NCBI GenBank assembly: GCA_028823885.1
Contig: JAPPFK010000086.1
Coordinates: forward strand, 1 to 57,365
DNA: 57,365 nt
DNA from: Rhodospirillales bacterium
GTDB lineage: Bacteria; Pseudomonadota; Alphaproteobacteria; Rhodospirillales; UBA2165
Direction of reading: 5' to 3'
Position numbers and translations under genes: made by a program. Each line of letters opens with the position of its first letter. The first letter of the stretch is position 1. Below, in pieces: positions 33,152 to 41,291 of the stretch. Below the pieces are notes generated by a model that worked only from the letters and a program-made list of their open reading frames with translations, had not been told where the DNA came from and searched no databases.

Positions 33152-33826
33152 ATGGCGCAAGATCGGGTAGAGGCGGTTGAAAGGGCGCTATCGATACTCG
33201 AGGCATTCGGAGAGACGCGCGCCGAGCTCACGCTGACGGAAATCGCCGAGGAAACAGGGCTCTATAAGAGCACGATCCTGCGGCTGGCCGCGTCACTTGG
33301 CCGATATGGCTATCTGGTTCGCGACGACAAAGGCCTATTCAGATTGGGACCCAGCCTGTGGCGGCTCGGGTCCAGTTATCGGCGCAATTTCGACCTCGAC
33401 GAGTTCATTCGTCCGGTACTCCGCGAACTCGTAAACGAGACCGGCGAAACGGCCTCGTTTTCGGTTCGGGACGGAGACGAGCGGGTATGTCTTTACCGGG
33501 AAAACTCGCGTAATCCCATTCGGCACCATTTGGACGAGGGCGTCCGGCTGCCCCTGGACCGGGGCGCGGCCGGGCGGGTGTTGCTTGCCTATGCCGGATT
33601 AAACGGATCGGAAAATCGGATTTCCCAAGAGGGTTTCGCGATTTCCGTCGGCGAGCGCTCGCCGGATGTCGCGGCGGTTGCGGTTCCCGTCCTTCATGCC
33701 GATGGCGAAATCCGGGGAGCCCTTGCAATATCCGGCCTGGCCAGCCGGTTTGACGCGGCGACGCGTGAAAACGCCCTGCCCCTTCTGCAAAGGGCCGCGC
33801 AATCGGTCATGGACCGGCTTCAGTAG
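33152..33826 (+). CDS. IclR-family transcriptional regulator
   Basis: A 224-residue regulator. The N-terminal winged helix (about 5-70) contains LTEIAEETGLYKSTILRLAASLGRYGYLVRD. The C-terminal effector domain includes RPVLRELVNETGETASFSVRDGDERVCLYR and the conserved VRLPLDRGAAGRVLLAYA segment. A GGAGGG site precedes the ATG. Being divergent from the CoA-transferase/lyase pair, it most likely controls them in response to a substrate or CoA-ester pathway intermediate. Confidence 0.92.
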   Translation: MAQDRVEAVERALSILEAFGETRAELTLTEIAEETGLYKSTILRLAASLGRYGYLVRDDKGLFRLGPSLWRLGSSYRRNFDLDEFIRPVLRELVNETGETASFSVRDGDERVCLYRENSRNPIRHHLDEGVRLPLDRGAAGRVLLAYAGLNGSENRISQEGFAISVGERSPDVAAVAVPVLHADGEIRGALAISGLASRFDAATRENALPLLQRAAQSVMDRLQ

Positions 33827-33959
33827 CCCATTTCCGACAGGCCGCCCAGCCGAGCGCCTAATCGATTTCCGGCGTCACGGGAACAATCCGGTGTGGATCG
33901 CGCCTTTCACTCGGCGAGTTGTATCCGGCCCGGCAAACAAGGAAATTTTTGATGAAAAA

Positions 33960-34035
<76 letters not shown>

Positions 34036-34086
34036 TAAACCATGGTCCCGGCGCCTGAAACCGCCGCCCCGGGGTGGGGAGGCGGG

Positions 34087-34115
34087 ATAATGTGTCGGGG
34101 CCCCTTTTCTGTCAA
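34087..34115 (-). promoter_or_regulatory. Promoter of tRNA-Ala
   Basis: On the minus strand a perfect -35 TTGACA (34110-34115) is followed by a 17-base spacer and -10 CATTAT (34087-34092). The expected start lies about 40 bases before the tRNA. The element is stronger than those I see before protein genes, as expected for a tRNA. Confidence 0.75.
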
Positions 34116-34214
34116 GAGCGCCGCGAACCCCGGCCCGGCGGGCCTGTGGCTTGCCTGCAACGGGCCATATGTATAGGTTTTCCGGCGTTCATTTGCGGAC
34201 CCGGGGACCCGGTT

Positions 34215-34502
34215 ATGGCATCTCTCCTGTGGCTCATCGACACGGTACTAAGTCTCTATCTGTACGCGGTGATTATTGCGGTCATTTTGAGCTGGCTGAT
34301 CGGCTTTCGGGTGATCAACACCTCGAACCAGTTCGTCTACATGATCGCCGATTTCTTCTACCGCATCACCGAGCCCGTCTTTGCCTGGGTCCGGCGGTGG
34401 ATGCCGACCTTCGGCCAAATCGACCTGTCGCCGATTGTCGTTCTCCTGGCGATCGGGTTTGCGCGCTCCCTGCTCCGGGAATACGGCGTCCGCCTGCTCT
34501 GA
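34215..34502 (+). CDS. YggT family membrane protein
   Basis: A 95-residue protein with two hydrophobic helices (about 8-30 and 72-90) and the family pattern SWLIGFRVINTSN followed by YRITEPVFAWVRRWMPTFGQIDLSPIVVLLAI. YggT proteins have been linked to osmotic stress and, in cyanobacteria and plastids, to membrane organisation, but the exact role is unknown. The ATG at 34215 follows a short promoter region shared with the tRNA-Ala gene. folD follows on the same strand. Confidence 0.88.
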   Translation: MASLLWLIDTVLSLYLYAVIIAVILSWLIGFRVINTSNQFVYMIADFFYRITEPVFAWVRRWMPTFGQIDLSPIVVLLAIGFARSLLREYGVRLL

Positions 34503-34617
34503 CACCCAAACTCATCGGCGGGATTTCGACTTCGAAGATTGTTGTCATCCCGGATGATCCGGCTAGAGTGCCGCCGAATATCTCGAACAGGGCTGGACGA
34601 GACGACGGGTCCCCTCG

Positions 34618-35517
34618 ATGGCTGATGCGAAACTGATCGACGGCAAGGCGTTCGCCGCGGGCTTGCGCGCCCGGGTGGCCGCTCAGGTGCGGGCCCTCAA
34701 GGAAGACCACAACCTCACCCCCGGGCTCGCGGTGGTTCTGGTGGGCGAGGATCCGGCAAGCCAGATCTATGTCGGAAACAAAGCCAGGCTCACCGAGGAG
34801 GTGGGCATGAAATCGGTCCAGCATACGCTGCCGGCGGATACGTCACAGAAGCAGCTCCTGACCCTGGTCGAAGGACTGAACGCCGATCCGGCGATCCACG
34901 GCATACTGGTTCAGCTTCCGCTCCCCGATCAGATCGATGAGGCCGCCGTGTTGGCGGCCGTCGATCCGGCCAAGGATGTCGACGGTTTCCATGTGATCAA
35001 TGCCGGCAAACTGTCTACCGGGGCACCGGGCCTGGTGCCGTGTACGCCTCTCGGATGCCTCATGCTGATCAAGGACGCGCTGGGCGACGATCTCTCCGGT
35101 AAACGGGCGCTGGTCATCGGGCGGTCCAACATCGTCGGCAAACCCATGGCGCAGCTGCTGCTGGCCGAAAACTGTACCGTTACCATCGCCCACTCCCGGA
35201 CCGAGGATTTGGCCGGCGAGGCGGCGCGCGCCGATATCCTCGTTGCGGCCGTGGGCCGCGCCCGGATGGTTCAGAAAGACTGGATCAAGGAAGGCGCGGT
35301 GGTCATCGATGTGGGCATGAACCGCCTGCCGCCGGACGAGCCCGGCAAAAACGGCAGGCTCTGCGGGGATGTGGATTTCGACGGCGCAAAGCAGGTGGCC
35401 GCGGCCGTCACGCCGGTTCCCGGCGGGGTCGGCCCGATGACCATCGCCTGCCTGCTGCAAAACACCGTGACGGCGGCCTGCGCCCTCAACGACATCGACG
35501 TACCGGCAGTCGGGTAG
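34618..35517 (+). CDS. folD: Bifunctional methylenetetrahydrofolate dehydrogenase/cyclohydrolase FolD
   Basis: Converts 5,10-methylene-THF to 10-formyl-THF using NADP. The 299-residue protein carries the first signature [19 protein letters not shown] with the catalytic lysine, the [13 protein letters not shown] segment, [12 protein letters not shown], the dinucleotide-binding [16 protein letters not shown] and the C-terminal [16 protein letters not shown]. All are complete. It is a housekeeping gene in one-carbon metabolism and sits 115 bases after yggT. Confidence 0.97.
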   Translation: MADAKLIDGKAFAAGLRARVAAQVRALKEDHNLTPGLAVVLVGEDPASQIYVGNKARLTEEVGMKSVQHTLPADTSQKQLLTLVEGLNADPAIHGILVQLPLPDQIDEAAVLAAVDPAKDVDGFHVINAGKLSTGAPGLVPCTPLGCLMLIKDALGDDLSGKRALVIGRSNIVGKPMAQLLLAENCTVTIAHSRTEDLAGEAARADILVAAVGRARMVQKDWIKEGAVVIDVGMNRLPPDEPGKNGRLCGDVDFDGAKQVAAAVTPVPGGVGPMTIACLLQNTVTAACALNDIDVPAVG

Positions 35518-35545
35518 CGGCCGGTTTCGTCTCGGGAGTAATCTG

Positions 35546-36259
35546 ATGTCCCCCAACCAGTGGTCTCCGGCACTGAAACTCGCCATCGCCTGCCGAAAAC
35601 TGGCGTCGGAAAATCACGCACTGACGCTCGCGGGGCAAGCGACTTGCCGCGCGGACGACTCGACCTATTGGAGTACGCCGCTTGCCGGCGGATTTCCCAA
35701 TGTCACCGAGAGCAGGATCGTCCGGATCGACGGCGACATGAACCTGATCGAAGGGACCGAGAAGGTTAATCCGGGGGTTCGGTTTCATATGTGGATCTAT
35801 CGGGCCCGGCCGGACGTCAACGCCATCGTGCACACACACCCGCCTTACGCCTCGGCTCTCTCGATGACCGGTGAGCCGTTGGAGGTTGCCCATATGGATG
35901 CCGGTCCGTTCTACGGCGATTGTGCATTCCTGCGTGACTGGCCGGGGGTCCCGGTCGCCGACGAAGAAGGACGCATCATCTCCGAGACCCTCGGCGGCAA
36001 CCGCGCCATTCTGCTTGCCAATCACGGCTATCTCACCGTTGGCGCGACGTTCGAGGAAGCCGCTTATCTGGCGGTCCTGTTCGAGAACGCCGCCCGGATG
36101 CACATGTTGGCCCGCGCCGCGGGTCCCATCAAACCGGTCGAGCCGCATCACGCGCAAGAAGCCCACGACTTCCTGCTCCGCCCCGATGTCATCAACGGCA
36201 CCTTTGAGGCGTGGGGCCTGGAAATGCTCCGCGACCACCCGGATCTCGCGGACGGCTAA
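35546..36259 (+). CDS. Class II aldolase/adducin-family protein
   Basis: A 237-residue protein with the class II aldolase fold. Metal-binding histidines are H96 and H98 (IVHTHPPYASALS) and H160 (LLANHGYLTVG). Members cleave sugar phosphates or decarboxylate related compounds; this branch is poorly characterised, and no sugar genes are near. It follows folD by 28 bases and may be co-transcribed. The 3' end meets the convergent sulfotransferase gene six bases later. Confidence 0.85.
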   Translation: MSPNQWSPALKLAIACRKLASENHALTLAGQATCRADDSTYWSTPLAGGFPNVTESRIVRIDGDMNLIEGTEKVNPGVRFHMWIYRARPDVNAIVHTHPPYASALSMTGEPLEVAHMDAGPFYGDCAFLRDWPGVPVADEEGRIISETLGGNRAILLANHGYLTVGATFEEAAYLAVLFENAARMHMLARAAGPIKPVEPHHAQEAHDFLLRPDVINGTFEAWGLEMLRDHPDLADG

Positions 36260-36265
36260 CGATAC

Positions 36266-37174
36266 CTAATCAGGCTTCTCGCCTGTGCGGAGCCAATGGG
36301 CGCACTCGGGACCGAGTTCTTTTTCAGCCGTCTCCAAGTAGCGCCGGACGTCCTCCTCGGTCAGCGTTTCCTCCCACCGGCGGTTGGTGCCCCGATAGAC
36401 GAACTGCTCGGCGCCGCCGTCCCAGAAGATGCCCCCCAGCGGAACGCTCGGCGTCGCGTTGGCCTTCATGTATTTGAAGGTGCAGTGCTCGACGATTTCA
36501 TCCCACTTGTTCTCGTCGATCGGAATCTCGAGGAACGCCGCGATTTTGCGGATTTCGCCCTCCATATCATCGAGAAGGTTCTGAAAGTGGAGCAGGTACA
36601 TGTTGGGGAGATGGCGGATATCCCACCACTGCTTGATGCTCTCCCAAAAGGGCCACCAGGGATAGCCGTCCTTCTCCAGCCAATCGAGGAAATACTGGCG
36701 AACGTCATCGGTGGGGCGCTCCATGGGCGGACCGACGAGACCCGGCGTCTCGTTCAACGCCTCGTACCAGAGGTCGTTGGCGCTGGCATGGTGATTGTAC
36801 GAACTCCACACGACATCCCGGCCATCGCGCGCGATGTAGATGTATTTGGCCTTCGGCGAATAGACCAGCGCGTCAATCGGCAAGTGGGTTTTCAGGAACC
36901 GCCTGTGGGTCTGCTTCTCCACCTCGGGAAGTTTCACCTCCTTGGGCGGAATACGGAGATCCAGCCATGGGGACATGTCGGCGACCGGCAATCCCTCTTC
37001 GCCGTTGAACAGCAGTTGGCTGACGATCTGCTGAACCCAGGTCGTCCCGGACTTGAGGTTGGTGGCGATGATGATGTCGTCATCGCGGAACGGGAAGTCG
37101 TTCCATACGGTGGAATCGAAATGGTTATTGTGCATTTCCCGCGTTTTGACGGGCCACTGGATATCGTCAGCCAT
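36266..37174 (-). CDS. PAPS-dependent sulfotransferase
   Basis: A 302-residue cytosolic sulfotransferase (Sulfotransfer_1 type). The 5'-phosphosulfate loop KSGTTW is at 41-46, the probable catalytic base is H97 in KTHLPI, and the 3'-phosphate-binding region RDGRDVVWSSYNHH starts at 117. Such enzymes transfer sulfate from PAPS to hydroxyl or amine groups of small molecules. The ATG at 37174 has GGGAGC upstream; the extra 31 codons to 37267 look non-coding. No PAPS-synthesis or obvious acceptor pathway is in the window. Confidence 0.9.
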   Translation of the reverse strand: MADDIQWPVKTREMHNNHFDSTVWNDFPFRDDDIIIATNLKSGTTWVQQIVSQLLFNGEEGLPVADMSPWLDLRIPPKEVKLPEVEKQTHRRFLKTHLPIDALVYSPKAKYIYIARDGRDVVWSSYNHHASANDLWYEALNETPGLVGPPMERPTDDVRQYFLDWLEKDGYPWWPFWESIKQWWDIRHLPNMYLLHFQNLLDDMEGEIRKIAAFLEIPIDENKWDEIVEHCTFKYMKANATPSVPLGGIFWDGGAEQFVYRGTNRRWEETLTEEDVRRYLETAEKELGPECAHWLRTGEKPD

Positions 37175-37284
37175 GCTTTCTGCTCCCTGTCTCCGGCGGC
37201 AATGGCGCCGCGCATCATGTCCAACTTTTAGGCTACACAATATTTGCCGAATCACGAAGCATGTCATGCCCCGAGCTTGGCCCG

Positions 37285-37314
37285 GAGTTCAGCCTGGAAC
37301 TCGGCCTGGAACTC
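37285..37314. repeat. Short repeats in sulfotransferase-lepA divergent region
   Basis: GAGTTC at 37285-37290 can pair with GAACTC at 37297-37302 or with a second copy at 37309-37314. The unit GCCTGGAACTC is directly repeated with a 12-base period. It lies 50 to 80 bases before the lepA start and could form alternative hairpins in the lepA leader. Confidence 0.4.
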
Positions 37315-37366
37315 ACCGGCCGTGGATGCTATTCACCCGCCCATCCCGAATGTCTTAACCGATGCC

Positions 37367-39169
37367 ATGAGCGACCTCGCCCACATCCGTAATTTCGCGA
37401 TCATCGCCCATATCGACCACGGCAAGTCGACGCTTGCCGACCGCATGATCGAGATTTGCGGCGGACTGTCCGATCGTGAAATGACCGAACAGGTCCTGGA
37501 TTCCATGGACATCGAGCGGGAACGCGGAATCACCATCAAGGCGCAGACCGTCCGCCTGTCCTACAAGGCTCGGGATGGCGGGACCTACGCGTTGAATCTC
37601 ATGGATACGCCGGGACACGTCGATTTTTCCTACGAGGTTTCCCGGTCGCTCGCGGCATGCGAGGGGTCATTGCTGGTGGTGGATACCACCCAAGGGGTCG
37701 AGGCCCAAACGCTGGCAAACGTCTATCTCGCCATCGACGCCGACCACGAAATCGTTCCGGTGCTCAACAAGATCGACCTGCAGGCCGCCGAACCGGACCG
37801 GATCAAGGCGCAGGTCGAGGAAGTGATCGGCATCGATGCGTCCGGCGCCCTTCCAATCTCGGCCAAGACCGGTGACGGCGTTCGAGATGTCCTGGAGGCC
37901 TTGGTCGAGCGGATGCCCCCGCCGGAGGGCGAAGCCGAGGCCCCCCTGAAGGCCTTGCTGGTCGATAGCTGGTATGACCCCTATCTCGGGGTGATGATTC
38001 TGGTGCGCGTCAAGGATGGCACCCTGAACAAGGGCATGAAGATCCGGTTCATGTCGTCCGGCGCCACCCATCAGGTCGACCAGGTGGGCGTGTTCACGCC
38101 CAAGGCCGAACAGGTGGCGCGCCTGGGCCCGGGCGAAATGGGATATATCACGGCTTCGATCAAGACCGTGGCCGAGACACCGGTTGGCGACACCATCACC
38201 GACGACAAGCGCCCGGCCATGGAGCCGCTGCCGGGCTTCAAGCCCTCGGTCCCGGTGGTCTTCTCGAGCCTGTTCCCGGTTGACGCGGCCGACTACGAGG
38301 ACCTTCGCGACAGCCTTGCCAAACTCCGGCTTAACGATGCGAGCTTTGCCTACGAAGCGGAAACCTCCGCGGCGCTGGGCTTCGGGTTTCGCTGCGGATT
38401 TCTCGGGCTGCTGCATCTGGAAATCGTACAGGAGCGCCTCGAGCGGGAATTCGACCTGGATCTCATCACGACGGCGCCGAGTGTCGTCTATAGGATTCAT
38501 CAAATCGACGGCGAGGCGATCGAACTCCACAATCCGGCCGACATGCCTGAACCCACGCAGATAGACCGGATCGAGGAGCCCTGGATCCGCGCGACCATTC
38601 TCGTGCCGGACGAACATCTGGGCGGCGTGCTGTCGCTCTGCACCGAGCGGCGGGGCGAACAGATCGAACTCACCTATGCAGGCAACCGGGCGATGGCGGT
38701 ATACCGTTTGCCCCTCAATGAGGTCGTCTTCGACTTCTACGACCGCCTGAAATCCACGTCGCGCGGCTACGCCAGCCTCGATTATCAGATGGACGAGTAT
38801 CGGGAATCCGACCTCGTGAAAGTCTCCATCCTGGTCAATGCCGAGCCGGTCGATGCGCTGTCCTTCATCGCACACCGGACTCAGGCCGAAAGCCGCGGCC
38901 GCGCGATTTGTCAGCGGCTAAAGGACCTGATTCCCCGTCAATTGTTCAAAATTGCCATTCAGGCCGCCATCGGCGGCAAGGTGATAGCCCGCGAGACCGT
39001 CGGCGCCCTTCGAAAGGACGTTACCGCCAAGTGCTACGGCGGCGACGTGTCACGAAAACGAAAATTGCTCGAAAAACAAAAGAAGGGCAAAAAGCGAATG
39101 CGTCAGTTCGGACAGGTGGAAATTCCCCAGTCCGCATTTCTCGCGGCCCTCCGGATGGGAGACGAATAG
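37367..39169 (+). CDS. lepA: Elongation factor 4 (LepA)
   Basis: Ribosome-associated translational GTPase of 600 residues. The G motifs are complete: G1 AHIDHGKST (14-22), the switch I region [12 protein letters not shown]3 DTPGH, and G4 NKID. The C-terminal domain unique to LepA ends [20 protein letters not shown] and [16 protein letters not shown]. The ATG at 37367 gives the standard start [19 protein letters not shown]; in-frame codons upstream to 37244 are not LepA-like. Confidence 0.98.
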   Translation: MSDLAHIRNFAIIAHIDHGKSTLADRMIEICGGLSDREMTEQVLDSMDIERERGITIKAQTVRLSYKARDGGTYALNLMDTPGHVDFSYEVSRSLAACEGSLLVVDTTQGVEAQTLANVYLAIDADHEIVPVLNKIDLQAAEPDRIKAQVEEVIGIDASGALPISAKTGDGVRDVLEALVERMPPPEGEAEAPLKALLVDSWYDPYLGVMILVRVKDGTLNKGMKIRFMSSGATHQVDQVGVFTPKAEQVARLGPGEMGYITASIKTVAETPVGDTITDDKRPAMEPLPGFKPSVPVVFSSLFPVDAADYEDLRDSLAKLRLNDASFAYEAETSAALGFGFRCGFLGLLHLEIVQERLEREFDLDLITTAPSVVYRIHQIDGEAIELHNPADMPEPTQIDRIEEPWIRATILVPDEHLGGVLSLCTERRGEQIELTYAGNRAMAVYRLPLNEVVFDFYDRLKSTSRGYASLDYQMDEYRESDLVKVSILVNAEPVDALSFIAHRTQAESRGRAICQRLKDLIPRQLFKIAIQAAIGGKVIARETVGALRKDVTAKCYGGDVSRKRKLLEKQKKGKKRMRQFGQVEIPQSAFLAALRMGDE

Positions 39170-39256
39170 GCCCGCCTGTCGCCCGTCGGCCGGCAGGACC
39201 CAGCCGAGGCATCGTCCGGCGAGCATCCGACCGGTCCATCGGTGAGCCTGCAAAAG

Positions 39257-39280
39257 CGGCAAAACCGTTGAACGGTTGCC
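39257..39280. terminator. Stem-loop between convergent lepA and VOC genes
   Basis: AACCGT at 39263-39268 and ACGGTT at 39272-39277 pair around a 3-base loop. The stem is extended by GGC (39258-39260) with GCC (39278-39280) across a two-base bulge. It lies eight bases beyond the VOC stop and about 90 bases after the lepA stop. It could stop transcripts from both sides, though no long T-run is seen. Confidence 0.4.
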
Positions 39281-39287
39281 GGGCGGG

Positions 39288-39848
39288 TCACTCGGCGTCA
39301 GCGCCGGCCTCTCGAAGTTTCTCCGCGAATTGGGCCCGCCACTTGTCGAACGGCTGGGCCGTCGGATCGCCGGCCAGCATTTTCTCGGTGGCCTCGATGA
39401 TCTCGTCATCCGGCCGGTCCAAATCCAATGTGTCCTCATAGGGCTGACTGACATTCCACGGCGTGTCGACGAACGCCTCGGTCCGGTTGCCTTCCGGATC
39501 GAAGCAGTAGACCGACCAGGCATTGCCATGATTGACGGTGTGCACGTCGGTAACGCCCGGATGTCCGTCGAGGGCGGCGCGGATATCGCGAAGCCGCTGG
39601 AGGCTGTCCACCCTGAAGGAGACGTGGTTGTGGTGCACCGCATCTTTATTGGTGCGGCCCTCGTAAAGAACCAATTGATGGTGGTCTCTGGGATCGGCGC
39701 CCAAAAATGCAATCTCGCCACGATCCCCCAAGACGCCCCGGTCGGTGACCCGCAAGCCGAAGACCTGGGTAAAGAACTTCACTTCCGTATCCATGTCAAA
39801 GACATGGAAGCCGGCGTGGCTAAGGGATACGCTGGGCTGGAAATCCAT
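39288..39848 (-). CDS. VOC-superfamily protein, extradiol-dioxygenase-like
   Basis: A 186-residue vicinal-oxygen-chelate protein. By position the likely metal ligands are H11 (LSHAGFHVFD), H75 (VHHNHVSFRV) and E124 (GNRTEAFVD), as in one-module catechol 2,3-dioxygenase or glyoxalase relatives. The C-terminal 45 residues (TPWNVSQPYEDTLDLDRPDD onward) form a tail seen in dioxygenase-like VOC proteins. Actual chemistry is unknown. It is divergent from an alpha/beta hydrolase gene with 26 bases between, a pairing common in meta-cleavage-type pathways. Confidence 0.82.
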   Translation of the reverse strand: MDFQPSVSLSHAGFHVFDMDTEVKFFTQVFGLRVTDRGVLGDRGEIAFLGADPRDHHQLVLYEGRTNKDAVHHNHVSFRVDSLQRLRDIRAALDGHPGVTDVHTVNHGNAWSVYCFDPEGNRTEAFVDTPWNVSQPYEDTLDLDRPDDEIIEATEKMLAGDPTAQPFDKWRAQFAEKLREAGADAE

Positions 39849-39874
39849 TCTGTCGAACTCACCTGTATCGATCG

Positions 39875-40765
39875 ATGATCATAGCCGCAAAGCCGACCGA
39901 CCGCCAAATCAAGCGTTTGGAATTGCAGGCCCCGTTCGAAGATTTGCATCTTGCCTATGTGGACTGGGGCGCGGCGGATAGCGAGAAGGTTGCCCTTTGT
40001 GTTCATGGCCTGACCCGCAACTCGCGGGATTTCGACTCTCTGGCGAGTCATCTGGTGAGCCTGGAATACCGGGTGATTGCCGTGGATGTCGTCGGCCGCG
40101 GGAATAGCGCGTGGCTTTCCGACCCGGTGCAGTACATGGTCCCGACCTATGCGGCGCAACTGATCCAATTCGTTCAATTGCTCGAAATCGGAAGCCTGGT
40201 TTGGATCGGGACATCAATGGGCGGGATTGTCGGCATGATATTGGCGGCCGGCGGCGAAACGTTCATAAATCGCCTCGTTCTCAACGATGTCGGCCCGTTC
40301 GTTCCAGCCGCGGCGTTGCAGGACATTCAGGCCTACGTGGGCACGGCCCCTCGCTTCGAAACCCTTGAAGAGTTGGAGCAGCACCTCCGCCATATCCATG
40401 CGCCGTTCGGCGCGCTCACGGATGACCAATGGCGGCACCTGGCCACGCATTCGAGCCGTGAGACCAAGGATGGATGGGTGCTGAGCTATGACCCGGCGAT
40501 CCGAATACCGTTCGCGGAAGCCAGCGGCGAAGATGTCGATATCTGGGAGGTTTGGGAGGGCATCGGGTGCCCCGTGCTGGTAGTGCACGGCGAGGAAAGC
40601 CGGCTGCTGAGCCGCGAGGTATGTGACCGGATGCAAGCAACCGGCCCTCGGGCCTCCGTCGTGCACCTGCCGGGAATTGGTCACGCGCCGGCGCTGACGT
40701 CTCGGGATCAACACGCGGCAATCTCGGATTGGCTCGAGGTCCGTGACGTTCGTGCCGCCAAGTGA
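39875..40765 (+). CDS. Alpha/beta hydrolase
   Basis: A 296-residue hydrolase with the oxyanion-side motif CVHGLTRNSRDF (42-53), nucleophile S114 in GTSMGGIVGM, an acid in VVHGEESRLLS and the histidine of LPGIGHAPAL. No signal peptide is seen, so it is cytosolic. Substrate is unknown. It is next to a VOC protein gene, which allows a ring-cleavage/C-C-hydrolase pairing, but other esterase roles are equally possible. Confidence 0.88.
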   Translation: MIIAAKPTDRQIKRLELQAPFEDLHLAYVDWGAADSEKVALCVHGLTRNSRDFDSLASHLVSLEYRVIAVDVVGRGNSAWLSDPVQYMVPTYAAQLIQFVQLLEIGSLVWIGTSMGGIVGMILAAGGETFINRLVLNDVGPFVPAAALQDIQAYVGTAPRFETLEELEQHLRHIHAPFGALTDDQWRHLATHSSRETKDGWVLSYDPAIRIPFAEASGEDVDIWEVWEGIGCPVLVVHGEESRLLSREVCDRMQATGPRASVVHLPGIGHAPALTSRDQHAAISDWLEVRDVRAAK

Positions 40766-40818
40766 CGGTGTACGTCGAACTCTTTCCGCTACATGAATGG
40801 ACGAACTCCGATTTCCGG

Positions 40819-40857
40819 TTGACTTGTCCGGGATAATACCGATATAACTAGTTATAT
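40819..40857 (+). promoter_or_regulatory. arsR promoter with overlapping 16-bp palindromic operator
   Basis: TTGACT at 40819-40824 and TATAAC at 40843-40848 (18-base spacer) form a good sigma-70-like promoter. The perfect palindrome ATATAACTAGTTATAT at 40842-40857 covers the -10 element, 28 bases before the arsR start. Binding of the ArsR-type repressor here would block polymerase directly. It is a strong prediction by symmetry and position, without binding data. Confidence 0.75.
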
Positions 40858-40884
40858 AGTTTTATCGTTAACTGAGGCGCGATC

Positions 40885-41202
40885 ATGCAATTGAACATCG
40901 AACAGGCGGCACAGGGATTTGCGGCTGTCGGCTCCGAGCCGAGGCTGGCGGTGCTGACGGCCCTGGTTCGAGTCGGCCATGACGGCCTCAGCGTCGGTCA
41001 AATCCAGGACCGCGTGCAATTGCCTGCCTCCACACTCGCCCACCATCTTCGTTTTCTGACGGACGCCGGACTAATCGAGCAGGAAAGGATCGGCCGAACG
41101 GTCATCAACCGCGCATCCTTCGGCTACATCGAGGAATTGGCCGGCTACCTGGTTAAGGAGTGCTGCGTCGAGGCGGCGCCCCAGCAAGGGAAATCGGCGT
41201 GA
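40885..41202 (+). CDS. arsR: ArsR-family metalloregulator
   Basis: A 105-residue winged-helix repressor. The recognition helix region is VQLPASTLAHHLRFLTDAGLIEQE (44-67). The classic ELCVCDL metal site of plasmid ArsR is absent. Instead a vicinal pair C93-C94 sits near the C terminus (VKECCVEAAP), recalling the C-terminal cysteine site described for Acidithiobacillus ferrooxidans ArsR. It presumably senses As(III) or a soft metal and controls itself and the permease downstream through the palindrome at 40842-40857. Confidence 0.85.
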   Translation: MQLNIEQAAQGFAAVGSEPRLAVLTALVRVGHDGLSVGQIQDRVQLPASTLAHHLRFLTDAGLIEQERIGRTVINRASFGYIEELAGYLVKECCVEAAPQQGKSA

Positions 41203-41291
41203 AACGGGTCGAAATCGTACTCGAGGACGCGGCACACAGCGGCCCGGCCTTCGAGCAAGGGTCACAAACCAGGGAACGGACCAATGACTGA
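41199..41291 (+). CDS. Possible 30-residue coupled small ORF between arsR and permease
   Basis: A GTG at 41199 overlaps the arsR stop (GTGA) and the frame runs 30 codons to a TGA that overlaps the permease start. The product (VKRVEIVLEDAAHSGPAF and on) has no recognised domain. It may simply be a translational bridge, or an untranslated spacer. I see no strong ribosome binding site. Confidence 0.25.
   Translation: MKRVEIVLEDAAHSGPAFEQGSQTRERTND

Noticed and set aside
37244..37366. A 41-residue N-terminal extension of LepA
   Set aside because: It has repeated Trp-Asn-Ser and Pro-rich content unlike LepA, includes a repeat/hairpin region, and the ATG at 37367 gives the canonical N terminus.
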